The notes: generated from the sequence alone by a model not told the origin. A DNA stretch of 64,000 nt from CAZUDI01 sp964618975 (GCA_964618975.1 CAZUDI010000014.1:1-64000), one strand, 5' to 3'. Positions 34,185-43,115 are shown, counted from the first letter of the stretch. Translations and numbers: made by a program.

Positions 34185-34213
34185 ATGATAGCAGAAGGCC
34201 TGCCAAAAGACAA
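34185..34213 (-). promoter_or_regulatory. Promoter of glgA abutting its start codon
   Basis: On the minus strand TTGTCT (34208-34213), 17 bases, TATCAT (34185-34190), then six bases to ATG 34178. The predicted transcription start coincides with the ATG. Confidence 0.55.
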
Positions 34214-34226
34214 AACGCGTTTTTTT

Positions 34227-34256
34227 TTGCTTTTTAGGGCGGTCTTGTTCTATAGG
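34227..34256 (+). promoter_or_regulatory. Promoter of the PilZ-like gene abutting its start codon
   Basis: TTGCTT (34227-34232), 18 bases, TATAGG (34251-34256), then six bases to ATG 34263. It is back-to-back with the glgA promoter; the -35 boxes are 13 bases apart. Confidence 0.45.
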
Positions 34257-34262
34257 GAGGGT

Positions 34263-34844
34263 ATGAACCGCGAGGAATTCGAGAAGGAACTCCAGAGCTT
34301 CGAAGAACAGGTGCGCAAGCGGCTCCCCTCCATGATCAATATCTCCCTGGCCAACAAGGGCAACCGCGAGCAGGAGACCGCCTTCCGGCATTTCCTCGAG
34401 ACCCTGCAGCGGCAGAGAAAGGTCCTGCTGCGGTACATAAGCAGGGTGGCGCGCCCCACTCAGCGCGTGCGTTATTTCAACACCACCTACAACATGGATT
34501 CGCAGCTCAGAAGCATGACCAATCGTGATACGTTCCGCGAGCACCTCAAATTCCGCCATCACCGCATGGAGACGCCGGTGGTCTACGATATCGGGGTGGG
34601 CCCCGAGCCCGGCGAGATCCTCAATGTCAGCGAAGACCGCCTCCTGATCAAGACCAGGGAGAAGGTCCATGTGGATCAGGAGCTCAAGGTCTCCATTTCC
34701 GGTAAGAGTGCCCGTGGCAAGGCCCTGTGGTCCATCACCCAGGATGACGGCGTGGTGGAGACCGGGGTCAGGCTCATGGAGATATCCAGCGAACTTATGG
34801 ATGAGCTCAACAAATGCCTGGATGATATCACGGACAAATCCTGA
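34263..34844 (+). CDS. PilZ-like domain protein
   Basis: A 193-residue cytoplasmic protein. The N-terminal half (1-95) is helical and charged (EKELQSFEEQVRKRL); the C-terminal half (VYDIGVGPEPGEILNVSEDRL to MEISSEL) has the strand pattern of a PilZ beta-barrel. The c-di-GMP RxxxR motif is not clearly present, although RHHRMETPVVYDI could be a remnant, so nucleotide binding is doubtful. Possible links to the diguanylate cyclase at 11-12.8 kb or the pilus genes are speculative. Transcribed divergently from glgA. Confidence 0.6.
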   Translation: MNREEFEKELQSFEEQVRKRLPSMINISLANKGNREQETAFRHFLETLQRQRKVLLRYISRVARPTQRVRYFNTTYNMDSQLRSMTNRDTFREHLKFRHHRMETPVVYDIGVGPEPGEILNVSEDRLLIKTREKVHVDQELKVSISGKSARGKALWSITQDDGVVETGVRLMEISSELMDELNKCLDDITDKS

Positions 34845-34886
34845 GCGCCCGGCTTGTCTCCGGGGATCGCCCGCAGGTCCTGCGCG

Positions 34887-34913
34887 TTGACAGGCCCACG
34901 GGCGGCATAGTAT
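34887..34913 (+). promoter_or_regulatory. Possible promoter before mtaB
   Basis: TTGACA (34887-34892) and TAGTAT (34908-34913) are 15 bases apart, shorter than ideal. The -10 box ends nine bases before ATG 34923, again predicting an almost leaderless message. Confidence 0.35.
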
Positions 34914-34922
34914 GCCTGGGCT

Positions 34923-36128
34923 ATGATCTTCTCCATCGCCACGCTCGGCTGCAAGGTCAACCAGTATGAAAGCCAGCGCATCCGTGAGGCCCTGACCGCG
35001 GCGGGGTACGAGGAGGTGCCCTTCGGACACGCCGGGGTGGACCTGTGCGTCATCAACACCTGTACCGTGACGCACCGCTCGGACGCCGAGGGACGCCGGC
35101 TGATGCGTCGGGCGCTCAGGATCGCCGCACGGGTCGTGGTCACCGGCTGCCAGGCGGTGGTCGCCCCCGAGTCCATCCAGGCCGTCTCGCCGCGCCTGGA
35201 GGTCGCCACGCCGCAGGCGGTGGGGGCACTGCTGGCCCTCGAGCTCCCTGGGTATATCAGCGGCTTCGGTGCGCATGCGCGGGCCTTCGTCAAGGTGCAG
35301 CAGGGCTGCGACCAGAATTGTGCCTACTGCATCGTCCCCCGGGCCCGAGGGGGCCCCTCAAGCCGGACCGAGGAGGAGATCGTCCATGAGATCAACACGC
35401 TGCATGACAATGGCTTCCAGGAGGTGGTGCTCACGGGCATCAATATGGGCCTCTACCGGGGTGGGCTCGCCCCCCTGCTGGGGCGCATCCTGGAGGCCAC
35501 GTCCATCCCGCGTATCCGCCTGAGCTCGATCGAGCCCTGGACCGTTGGTGACGAGCTCCTGCGGCTGGTCCTGGAAGAGCCCCGCGTGTGCCAACACCTG
35601 CACCTGCCGCTGCAGAGCGGCACGGATGCGATCCTCGAGGCCATGGGACGGCCGTATGACACGCACTACTTCCGGGATCTCGTGGGGCGCATCCGCAGCC
35701 GTTCACGGGACGTGGCCCTGGGAAGCGATGTGATGGTAGGCTTCCCCGGGGAGGATTCGGAGACCTTTTCCCGCAGCAGGCAGTTTCTGCACGAGCTGGA
35801 TCTCACCTATCTGCACGTCTTCCCCTATTCGCCCCGCCCGGGTACCCGCGCGGAGAAGATGCCCGCCCAGGTGGACGAGGCGCAGAAAAAGGCGCGCGTC
35901 AAGGAGTTGCGCGGCCTCTCGGCCGCCAAGTTCGCGGCCTTTGCCGCCTCGCAGACCGGCCGGGCCCAGGAACTGCTCGTCACGCACGCGGGTGATGGCG
36001 CTTGTGCGGGCATCACCTCGAACTACCTGCGCCTGCGGCTGGCCGGGGCGGGGAGACCCGGCCAGATCGTGCCGGTGCGGATCACCGGCAACCAAACGGC
36101 GGTCAGGCAGGGGGTGCCGCATGGATAA
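34923..36128 (+). CDS. mtaB: tRNA N6-threonylcarbamoyladenosine methylthiotransferase MtaB
   Basis: Radical SAM enzyme that converts t6A to ms2t6A at position 37 of tRNA. The 401-residue protein has the UPF0004 domain (TLGCKVNQYES, INTCTVT and VVTGCQA give three cluster Cys), the radical SAM motif CDQNCAYC (Cx3Cx2C) and a C-terminal TRAM-like segment. TLGCKVNQ and the length distinguish MtaB from MiaB and RimO. The stop overlaps the next gene by eight bases. TsaE at 17 kb supplies the t6A substrate pathway. Confidence 0.95.
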   Translation: MIFSIATLGCKVNQYESQRIREALTAAGYEEVPFGHAGVDLCVINTCTVTHRSDAEGRRLMRRALRIAARVVVTGCQAVVAPESIQAVSPRLEVATPQAVGALLALELPGYISGFGAHARAFVKVQQGCDQNCAYCIVPRARGGPSSRTEEEIVHEINTLHDNGFQEVVLTGINMGLYRGGLAPLLGRILEATSIPRIRLSSIEPWTVGDELLRLVLEEPRVCQHLHLPLQSGTDAILEAMGRPYDTHYFRDLVGRIRSRSRDVALGSDVMVGFPGEDSETFSRSRQFLHELDLTYLHVFPYSPRPGTRAEKMPAQVDEAQKKARVKELRGLSAAKFAAFAASQTGRAQELLVTHAGDGACAGITSNYLRLRLAGAGRPGQIVPVRITGNQTAVRQGVPHG

Positions 36129-37827
36129 CCAGGCTCTCGCTCAGGGCCTGCTGCAGCTTGCCCGGGGCTACGAGTTCCTGGACGAGCCCTTCCGTGCGCG
36201 GGCCTACGGCCGGGCCGCCCAGGCCGTGGCGGGTCTGGAACGGTCCGTGGAGGAGTATGTCCGGCAGGACCGGGTGCACGCGATCCCCGGCATCGGCCGC
36301 GGGATCGCGGCCCTGCTGAGTGACTGGATTATGCGGCAGGACTTCACGGCGCTGAACGAGATGGCCTCGCGGCTTCCGCAGGGGCTCGACGAGCTCCTCA
36401 AGGTGCCGGGGCTCGGCATGAAGACCATCAGGAGGCTTTTCGAGGAGCGGGAGATCGCCGGCCTTGAGGATCTTATCGCGGCCGTTAATGACGGGCGCCT
36501 CGCGGGACAGCGCGGGTTCTCCGCCGCTCGCTGTGACCGGCTTAGAGACCAGGCGCAGGTGGTTATGCAGTATCGCGGCAAGATCACCCTGGACACCGCC
36601 TGGCACCTGGCGGCCGGGATCCTGGGCGGTCTGGAAGGGAGGGGACTGCGGGCCGAGGTGTCCGGGGCGCTCCGGCGCGGGGCGCTGTATCTCGAGGAGA
36701 TCGACCTGGTGGTCCAGGACCTTCCCGGGCTTGCGGAACATCTGGAGACCGTGCTGGGGCCGGGTGGAGTGCGCGCTGCAAGCGAAGGGGTCTCTATATA
36801 TGACCGGCCGGGCCCGGTGCCGATACGCATTCATCCTGCGGCGCAGGGGGATTTCACCCTCAGGCACTTCCTGTGCACGGGATCGGCCGCGCATGTGGCG
36901 TCCCTCGTCCGGCTGGCCGGCGAGCGCGGCTATGAGCTGGATTCAAGGGGCCTGAGGAAGGACGGGCGTCGCGTGGCCTTGGAGTCGGAGGAGGCCCTCT
37001 ACGCGACACTGGGATTGCAGTATCTCCCGCCCGAGACCCGCGAGGGACGTCCTCTCGAGCTGGAGTATGCGCTTGCCTTTGCCTTGCCGCCGCTGGTGGA
37101 ATCGGGTGACCTGAGAGGGGTGCTGCATGTCCATTCGACCTACAGCGACGGCCGCTCGGAGCTGGCGGACCTGGTGCAGGCGGCCCGGGAACGCGGGTAT
37201 TCCTGGATTGGCATCACCGACCACAGCCAGAGTGCGGCCTATGCCGGGGGCATGCCCATCTCACGTCTTACGGGGCAACAGGAGGAAATCGCTGCCCTTA
37301 ACCGCAGCCAGTCCGACATCCGGGTCTTGAGCGGCGTGGAGTGCGACATCCTCCCGGACGGCAGTCTGGATTACCCCGACGAGGTGCTGGAGAGGTGCGA
37401 CTTCGTGATCGCCAGCGTGCACTCCCACATGGACATGGACGAATCCGCCATGACCAGGCGCATGCTGCGCGCAATCGAGCACCCCTGCACGCGGATTCTG
37501 GCGCACCCCACGGGGCGGCTGCTTCTGGCACGCGAGCCCTATGCCGTGGATATGCACCAGGTGATGGCCGCCGCGGCGGCCCACCGGGTGGCGATCGAGG
37601 TCAATGCCCACCCCATCAGGCTCGATCTCGACTGGCACCTCATCCCGGACTTCCTCTCCCGCGGGGGCATGCTGGCCCTGTGTCCCGATGCGCACGAAAT
37701 CCGCGGACTGGACGACCTGCGCTACGGGGTCACCATGGCACGCAAGGGCCTGGCCAGCCGGGAGGCCTGCCTGAACACCCTCGATGGCGACGGGATCCGG
37801 GCCTGGTTCCGGCGGGGGGTGGGGTAG
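36121..37827 (+). CDS. PolX-family protein with degraded polymerase site and intact PHP domain
   Basis: A 568-residue protein with bacterial PolX layout: 8-kDa-like HhH region (1-100; IPGIGRGIA and VPGLGMKTI), palm and thumb (150-320) and a C-terminal PHP phosphoesterase (about 330-560). The polymerase site is degraded: GS(x)RRG reads GALRRG (182-187), the first metal Asp is Glu193 (EEIDLVV) and the vDlR Asp is Arg236 (IRIH). PHP ligands are intact: HVHSTYSDG, TDHS, GVECDI, SVHSHM, AHPTGR, NAHP, PDAHE. Likely a polymerase-dead 3'-5' exonuclease or phosphatase for DNA repair. Confidence 0.85.
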   Translation: MDNQALAQGLLQLARGYEFLDEPFRARAYGRAAQAVAGLERSVEEYVRQDRVHAIPGIGRGIAALLSDWIMRQDFTALNEMASRLPQGLDELLKVPGLGMKTIRRLFEEREIAGLEDLIAAVNDGRLAGQRGFSAARCDRLRDQAQVVMQYRGKITLDTAWHLAAGILGGLEGRGLRAEVSGALRRGALYLEEIDLVVQDLPGLAEHLETVLGPGGVRAASEGVSIYDRPGPVPIRIHPAAQGDFTLRHFLCTGSAAHVASLVRLAGERGYELDSRGLRKDGRRVALESEEALYATLGLQYLPPETREGRPLELEYALAFALPPLVESGDLRGVLHVHSTYSDGRSELADLVQAARERGYSWIGITDHSQSAAYAGGMPISRLTGQQEEIAALNRSQSDIRVLSGVECDILPDGSLDYPDEVLERCDFVIASVHSHMDMDESAMTRRMLRAIEHPCTRILAHPTGRLLLAREPYAVDMHQVMAAAAAHRVAIEVNAHPIRLDLDWHLIPDFLSRGGMLALCPDAHEIRGLDDLRYGVTMARKGLASREACLNTLDGDGIRAWFRRGVG

Positions 37828-37828
37828 G

Positions 37829-38677
37829 ATGGAGATCGTCTGTCGCGACGTCGCCTATCGCTATGAGGTGCCCGGCGCCGAATGGGCGCTTAGGGGGGTC
37901 AACCTCACGATTCGGCAGGGCGAGAAGATCGCGCTGGTCGGTCCGGCCGGCTCCGGCAAGACGACCCTTATCCAGCTGCTTGACGCCCTTGTCCTGCCCA
38001 CGCAGGGCGATGTGAGCTTCGACCAGGTGAGCGTGTTCAGGCTGGCCAAGGCCAGGAAGCTTGCCTCCCTCAGGCGCCGCATCGGTGTCCTGTTCCAGTT
38101 TCCCGAGCACCAGTTCTTTCAGGAGACCGCCTACGACGAGCTGGCCTTTGCCCTGCGGAATTTCCTGAATCCGCCTCAGGCCGAGATCGAACGGCAGGCC
38201 TGTGCCCTGCTCGCCCCGCTGGGTATGGATCTTGAGCACCTGCGGCATACCTCGCCCTTCAACCTGAGTTCGGGGGAGAAGCGCAAGCTCGCCCTGGCCT
38301 CGGCGCTGATGATGCAGCCGGAGCTGCTCATCCTGGACGAGCCTACCGCGGGCATGGATGCGGTGGGGCGCCTGGAGCTCATGCGGATCATAGCGGGCCT
38401 CACCCGCACCACGGTGATCGTCGTAACCCACAACCTGGAGGATTTCCTGCCCATCATCGACCGCGTCGTGGGCCTTGCCAAGGGCGCCTTGGTGATCGAC
38501 CTGCCCCGGGAGGCGATCATCGATCACCTCGGGAACATGGTGGATGCGGGCATTGTCCCCCCCCTGGCGTTGAGTGTCCAGGGCTGGCTGCGGGAAGCGG
38601 GCCTCTGTCTGCCCGGGGTGTATTTCGATATGGAGGCACTGGTGGCGGCCCTCAGGGAGGCGGCCCCCGACGGGTGA
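37829..38677 (+). CDS. ECF-type/cobalt-type ABC transporter ATPase
   Basis: A 282-residue nucleotide-binding subunit of the EcfA/CbiO type. Walker A is GPAGSGKTTL near residue 38, the Q-loop is in FQFPEHQFF (characteristic of ECF ATPases), the signature is LSSGEKRKLALA, Walker B is LLILDEPTAGMD, followed by the H-loop VTHN. Its start lies one base after the PolX-PHP stop. The EcfT and substrate-binding subunits are not nearby, so the substrate (vitamin or metal) is unknown. Confidence 0.85.
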   Translation: MEIVCRDVAYRYEVPGAEWALRGVNLTIRQGEKIALVGPAGSGKTTLIQLLDALVLPTQGDVSFDQVSVFRLAKARKLASLRRRIGVLFQFPEHQFFQETAYDELAFALRNFLNPPQAEIERQACALLAPLGMDLEHLRHTSPFNLSSGEKRKLALASALMMQPELLILDEPTAGMDAVGRLELMRIIAGLTRTTVIVVTHNLEDFLPIIDRVVGLAKGALVIDLPREAIIDHLGNMVDAGIVPPLALSVQGWLREAGLCLPGVYFDMEALVAALREAAPDG

Positions 38678-38760
38678 TCACAGGGCTTTGGTTGGCGGCC
38701 TTTTGCGGTTGACTATTGATCTCCTGACCCTTAAGCTTAGGGGTAAAGGAGGATACCCGT

Positions 38761-39273
38761 ATGGCATCCTTTATCGAAATGAAGGTGGCCGGCATCGCCC
38801 TCGATCCGTCGAACAATGCCCCGATCGTCATCCTTCAGGACCTCAGCGGTAAGGTGATGCTGCCCATCTGGATCGGTATCATGGAGGCGAGCTCGATCGC
38901 CGCGGCCATCGAGGGCATCCAATACTCCCGTCCCATGACCCACGACCTGCTCAAGTCCGTGGTGGAAACACTGGAGGCCAGGGTCGTGAAGATCGAGGTG
39001 GTGGACATACGCAACAACGTTTTCTATGCCATTATAACCCTGGAGTGCCAGGGCGAAACCCTGAGGGTGGATGCCCGGCCTTCCGACGCCATTGCCTTGG
39101 CCCTGAGGGTCAAGGCCAACATCTTTGTGGCCCAGCATGTCATCAAGGACGCCACCCAGGTGGAGGCTGACGACAAGAGCCCGGTGATCGTCGGTTTTGA
39201 ACAGGACAAGGACAAGCTCAAGAAGATCCTCGAGGAGATGGACCCCGAGGATTTCGGTAAATTCAAGGCCTGA
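38761..39273 (+). CDS. Bifunctional nuclease family protein (DUF151)
   Basis: A 170-residue protein of the BFN family, members of which have been reported as DNase/RNase in plants and Mycobacterium but are mostly uncharacterised. Typical motifs are LPIWIGIMEASSIA, RPMTHDLLKSV and RPSDAIALALR. The C-terminal 30 residues are acidic and lysine-rich (EQDKDKLKKILEEMDPEDF). A strong AAAGGAGG precedes ATG 38761 and TTGACT lies 50 bases upstream, with no good -10 box. Confidence 0.85.
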   Translation: MASFIEMKVAGIALDPSNNAPIVILQDLSGKVMLPIWIGIMEASSIAAAIEGIQYSRPMTHDLLKSVVETLEARVVKIEVVDIRNNVFYAIITLECQGETLRVDARPSDAIALALRVKANIFVAQHVIKDATQVEADDKSPVIVGFEQDKDKLKKILEEMDPEDFGKFKA

Positions 39274-39351
39274 AGAGCGCCTCTCGTCCGTTTTGTGCCG
39301 GGTGGAGCCCGACGTCGGGGTTGGCTACCGGGAACAACTGGTTTTCTTTTT

Positions 39352-39380
39352 TTGACGAGCCCCGTTGTATGATATATTTT
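39352..39380 (+). promoter_or_regulatory. Promoter abutting the start of the PAS histidine kinase gene
   Basis: TTGACG (39352-39357), 17 bases, TATTTT (39375-39380). ATG codons at 39384 and 39387 lie four and seven bases further, matching a leaderless transcript. Confidence 0.5.
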
Positions 39381-39383
39381 GAT

Positions 39384-41663
39384 ATGATGTCATCCCCCAC
39401 ATCACAGACTAGACGCATCAGCAAGGCCATCTTCCAGACCATGGTCGAAAAGGCCGATGACGGCATCTTCGTCTACCAGGACCGGCGTTTTTTCTATGTC
39501 AATCCCGCCTGTGAGCGCCTTCTGGGCCGCAATGCCGGCGATCTTTCCCACCTGGGGCTGGAGGACCTCGTGCCTGAGGGACGGGGTGCGGCAGTCGAGA
39601 GACGCTATGAGGCCGGCCGTCCCGGGGCCTTCTCTCCCGGACGCTTCGAGTTGGTGATCCTCACCCCGGGCGGGGGCAGGCGGACCCTTTCCGTATCCTC
39701 ATCGGTCATCACCCTCGGTGGAAGGGAAGCCACCTTGAATGTGGCCCGTGACATCAGCGAGCGCATCCAGATGCAGGAGTGCCTCACGGCCACCAACCAG
39801 TTCCTTGCCAGCCTCATCGATAATTCGAGTGACGCGATCGTGGCTACAGACATGCATGGCCAGGTGCTGCTCTTCAACCGCTCGGCCGAGTCCATCACCG
39901 GTTACCAGGCCGAAGCTTTCATCAACAACCGCATCTTCATCGAGGAGTTCATGGGTAAAGGCGAGGTGGAGCGCATCAGCGCCCTCTTGAACAGCGGCAG
40001 TCCCGAGGCACCCTTCCGTCTCGTGGGCGACGAGACGACCCTTTTTGCCCGCGACGGGGGGGTCATCCCCATCTCGCTGTCCATCTCGTATGTCTACCAG
40101 GAGCGCTGTCCGGTGGCCACCATCAGCATCTTCCGCGATCTGCGCCCCATCAAGGCGGTCCAGGAGAAGCTGCGCGAATCCGAGCAGAAGTACCGCATAC
40201 TCGTGGAGCAGGCCAACGACGGCATCTTCGTCTATCAGGATCACCGCTTCCGCTACACCAACCCCAAATTCCGGCAGCTCCTGGGATATCCCGAAGAGCG
40301 GCTCACGCACATGGGCCTCAAGGACCTGGTGTATCCCGAGCTGGCCGATATCATAGAAGAGCGCTATGCCAAGCGTATCCGCGGCGAGAGGGTCCCCGAA
40401 CACTACGAGATATCCTTCGTGGATGCCACAGGCATCTGGAAGGACTTTGAGATCACCCCGGCCGTCATCGAATACGAGGGTCGGCCGGCGACCCAGAATA
40501 TCATCCGCGATATCACCCAGCGCAAGCAGGCCCAGAAGGCCCTCGAGGAAAGCGAGGCCCGCTATCGCGCCACGGTCGAGCACACCGGCACCGCCATGAT
40601 GATCTTTGAGGAGGATTTTACCATCCGTCTCGTTAACCAGCAATTCGAGCGGCTCTCCGGCTACAGCCGCGCCGAGCTGGAGGGTGGGATGCGCTGGATC
40701 GATTTCGTGCACCCCGACGACGTGACACGCATGGTCGGCTACCATCAGGCACGGCGGAGCCACAAGCGGCGGGTGCCCTCGGAATACGAGTTTCGCTTTG
40801 TCAAACAGGGGGGCGAGGAAAGGGCGGCCTTCATCACCATCGGTCTCATCCCGGGCACGCGCCGGAGCATCGCCTCGATCATCGACATCACCGAGCGCAA
40901 GCGCATGGAAGACGAACTGGCACAGACCCGCAAGATGGCCATCCTGGGGGAGATGTCCGCCCATGTGGCGCACGAGGTGCGCAACCCCCTGCAGAAGATC
41001 AAGACCGGGGTGGAACTGCTGTCCCTGTCCTCGACCCTCGACAGCAAACAGCGGCGGATCATCGAGGGGGTCACCAACGGGGTATCCAATCTCGAGCTTT
41101 TCGTGACCCAGATCCTCGAATGGACGCGCTCGGGCAGGCTGCGGTTCAAGCATTACCGCATCCGGAACATCATCGACGGGCTGCTCTTTAACCATGAAGA
41201 GGATTTTCTGGTGCGCGGCATCACGGCCAGGACCGACTACGACAAGGGGCTCGATACCGTGCAGGTGGACGGCATCCAGCTGCGCGGGGCCATCGAGAAT
41301 ATCATCGACAACGCCCTGGATGCCATGTCCTCGGGGGGGACCCTGACGGTTGCCACCCGCCGGCTGGCGGAGTACGCCTTCGGCCGCGAGACGCGCCGGA
41401 TCGCCACGGAGGCCCTCGAGATTCACATCCGGGACACGGGCAGCGGGATCGCCCCCGATGACCTGGAAAAGGTCTTTCAGCCCTTCTTCACGCGCAAGAC
41501 CCGCGGCACCGGGCTGGGACTGGCCCTGGTGCAGAAGGTGATTCATATGCACCACGGCGAGGTGGAGGCGTACCGCCCCGAAAACGGTGGGGCGGAGTTC
41601 GTCATCCGCCTGCCCCTGGATCAGGGGGTGTTCGGTCATGGGGAGACAGCCGAAGAAGCTTGA
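39384..41663 (+). CDS. Cytoplasmic multi-PAS sensor histidine kinase
   Basis: A 759-residue soluble kinase without TM segments. Four PAS domains (roughly 18-130, 135-265, 270-390, 395-515) precede a HisKA domain with H-box AHEVRNPLQK and a HATPase domain with N-box IIDNALDAM, G1 DTGSGIAPDD and GTGLGLALVQ. PAS1 and PAS3 share the near-identical stretch DGIFVYQD followed by YxNP, pointing to an internal duplication. It is 18 bases upstream of the NtrC-type regulator, its probable partner. The ligand is unknown. No Shine-Dalgarno sequence is seen before ATG 39384. Confidence 0.92.
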   Translation: MMSSPTSQTRRISKAIFQTMVEKADDGIFVYQDRRFFYVNPACERLLGRNAGDLSHLGLEDLVPEGRGAAVERRYEAGRPGAFSPGRFELVILTPGGGRRTLSVSSSVITLGGREATLNVARDISERIQMQECLTATNQFLASLIDNSSDAIVATDMHGQVLLFNRSAESITGYQAEAFINNRIFIEEFMGKGEVERISALLNSGSPEAPFRLVGDETTLFARDGGVIPISLSISYVYQERCPVATISIFRDLRPIKAVQEKLRESEQKYRILVEQANDGIFVYQDHRFRYTNPKFRQLLGYPEERLTHMGLKDLVYPELADIIEERYAKRIRGERVPEHYEISFVDATGIWKDFEITPAVIEYEGRPATQNIIRDITQRKQAQKALEESEARYRATVEHTGTAMMIFEEDFTIRLVNQQFERLSGYSRAELEGGMRWIDFVHPDDVTRMVGYHQARRSHKRRVPSEYEFRFVKQGGEERAAFITIGLIPGTRRSIASIIDITERKRMEDELAQTRKMAILGEMSAHVAHEVRNPLQKIKTGVELLSLSSTLDSKQRRIIEGVTNGVSNLELFVTQILEWTRSGRLRFKHYRIRNIIDGLLFNHEEDFLVRGITARTDYDKGLDTVQVDGIQLRGAIENIIDNALDAMSSGGTLTVATRRLAEYAFGRETRRIATEALEIHIRDTGSGIAPDDLEKVFQPFFTRKTRGTGLGLALVQKVIHMHHGEVEAYRPENGGAEFVIRLPLDQGVFGHGETAEEA

Positions 41664-41681
41664 CATGCACGGAGGGCAACC

Positions 41682-43115
41682 ATGGATGATGAGAAGCGCA
41701 TTCTGCTGGTGGATGACGAGGAGGTCTTTCTCGAACAGCTCAAGGACGCCCTGGGACAGTCACACCCCGATTTCCTGATCGATACGGCCGGCGACGGGCT
41801 TGAGGCGCTCGAAAGGCTGGAGCTGGCCACCTATGACATCGTGATCAGCGACATGCGGATGCCCCGTATGGACGGACTGAGCCTGCTCAAGGAGATCCAC
41901 CAGCGGTTTCCCACCCTCTACGTGGTGATGGTAACCGCCTTCGGCAGCGTGAAGGGGGCGGTGGAGGCGATCAAGTACGGGGCCTATGACTTTATCGAGA
42001 AGCCCTTCAACATGGACACGCTCGAGATCGCCCTGGCCAAGATCATCAAGCAGCAGGAGATCCTGCGGGAGAACATCGAGCTCAAGGGGCGGCTCACGCC
42101 GCATGCCCACGGCCTCGACCAGATCGTGGGCGCCCATCCGCGTATGCAGAAGCTCTATGATCAGATCATCACCGCGGCCGAGACGGACCTCACGGTGCTG
42201 ATCCTCGGGGAAACCGGGACCGGCAAGGAGCTCGTGGCGCGCTCGGTGCATTCGCGCAGCGAGCGCCGATCTCGGCCGTTCGTCACCATCAATTGCGCGG
42301 CCGTTCCCGAGAACCTGCTGGAGTCGGAGTTCTTCGGCCACGAGAAAGGGGCCTTCAGCGGGGCCGTCACCCAGCGTATCGGCAAGTTCGAGAAGGCCCA
42401 CAGCGGGACCCTCTTCCTGGACGAGATCGGCGATATCCCCCTCGGGCTGCAGGCCAAGATCCTGCGCGTCCTGCAGGACGGCCGCATCACCCGGTTGGGG
42501 AGCAACCGGGAGATCGAGCTGGACTTCCGGATCATCTGCGCCACCAACCGCCCCGTGGAGGACATGATCCGCGAGAGGCTCTTCCGCGAGGACCTCTATT
42601 ACCGCATCAGCGTCTTTCCCATCATCATCCCGCCCTTGCGTGAGCGCCGGGATGATATTCCCCTGCTGGTGAACCATTTTGTGGAGAAATTCGGCCGCAA
42701 GCTCAACCCGCACATCAAGGGGCTCGCGCCGGAGGCCATGCGCCAGCTCATGACCTATGCCTGGCCCGGCAACGTGCGCGAGATGGAGAACGTGCTGCAG
42801 CGGGCCCTGGTATCCACGAGCGGTGATTACATCGAGGGTTTTCCTCAGCTCGGGGTCTGCCTGGGGACGGCCGAGCGGGAGGTGGCGTCTGCCGACGAAC
42901 CCACCATCCTGGTGGATGCCGGGGATGACGCCACCTACCACAGCCTGAAACAGAGCATCATCGAGCAGTTTGAACGGCAGTATTTCGCCCACCTGCTCGG
43001 CAAGCACGGCGGCGTGATCGCCGAGGCGGCCCGGGAATCGGGCCTGAACTACAAGACCTTCTACCTCAAGGCCGAAAAGTACAGGCTGCTCAAGAAACGC
43101 ACGCGCGAGGGGTGA
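41682..43115 (+). CDS. NtrC-family sigma-54-dependent response regulator (GAFSGA variant)
   Basis: A 477-residue activator: receiver domain (phospho-acceptor Asp57 in ISDMRMP), AAA+ domain with GETGTGKE (Walker A) and GTLFLDEIGDI (Walker B), and a Fis-type HTH at the C-terminus (EAARESGLNYKTFYLKAEKY). The sigma-54-contacting loop reads GAFSGA instead of GAFTGA; the Thr is normally critical, although Ser variants occur. It forms a two-component pair with the upstream PAS kinase. Targets are unknown. Confidence 0.95.
   Translation: MDDEKRILLVDDEEVFLEQLKDALGQSHPDFLIDTAGDGLEALERLELATYDIVISDMRMPRMDGLSLLKEIHQRFPTLYVVMVTAFGSVKGAVEAIKYGAYDFIEKPFNMDTLEIALAKIIKQQEILRENIELKGRLTPHAHGLDQIVGAHPRMQKLYDQIITAAETDLTVLILGETGTGKELVARSVHSRSERRSRPFVTINCAAVPENLLESEFFGHEKGAFSGAVTQRIGKFEKAHSGTLFLDEIGDIPLGLQAKILRVLQDGRITRLGSNREIELDFRIICATNRPVEDMIRERLFREDLYYRISVFPIIIPPLRERRDDIPLLVNHFVEKFGRKLNPHIKGLAPEAMRQLMTYAWPGNVREMENVLQRALVSTSGDYIEGFPQLGVCLGTAEREVASADEPTILVDAGDDATYHSLKQSIIEQFERQYFAHLLGKHGGVIAEAARESGLNYKTFYLKAEKYRLLKKRTREG

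Noticed and set aside
34179..35276. Long open frame continuing upstream of glgA on the minus strand
   Set aside because: It is the antisense of the PilZ-like and mtaB genes in GC-rich sequence; glgA starts at MKVLFCTPEMAPFAKSGG.
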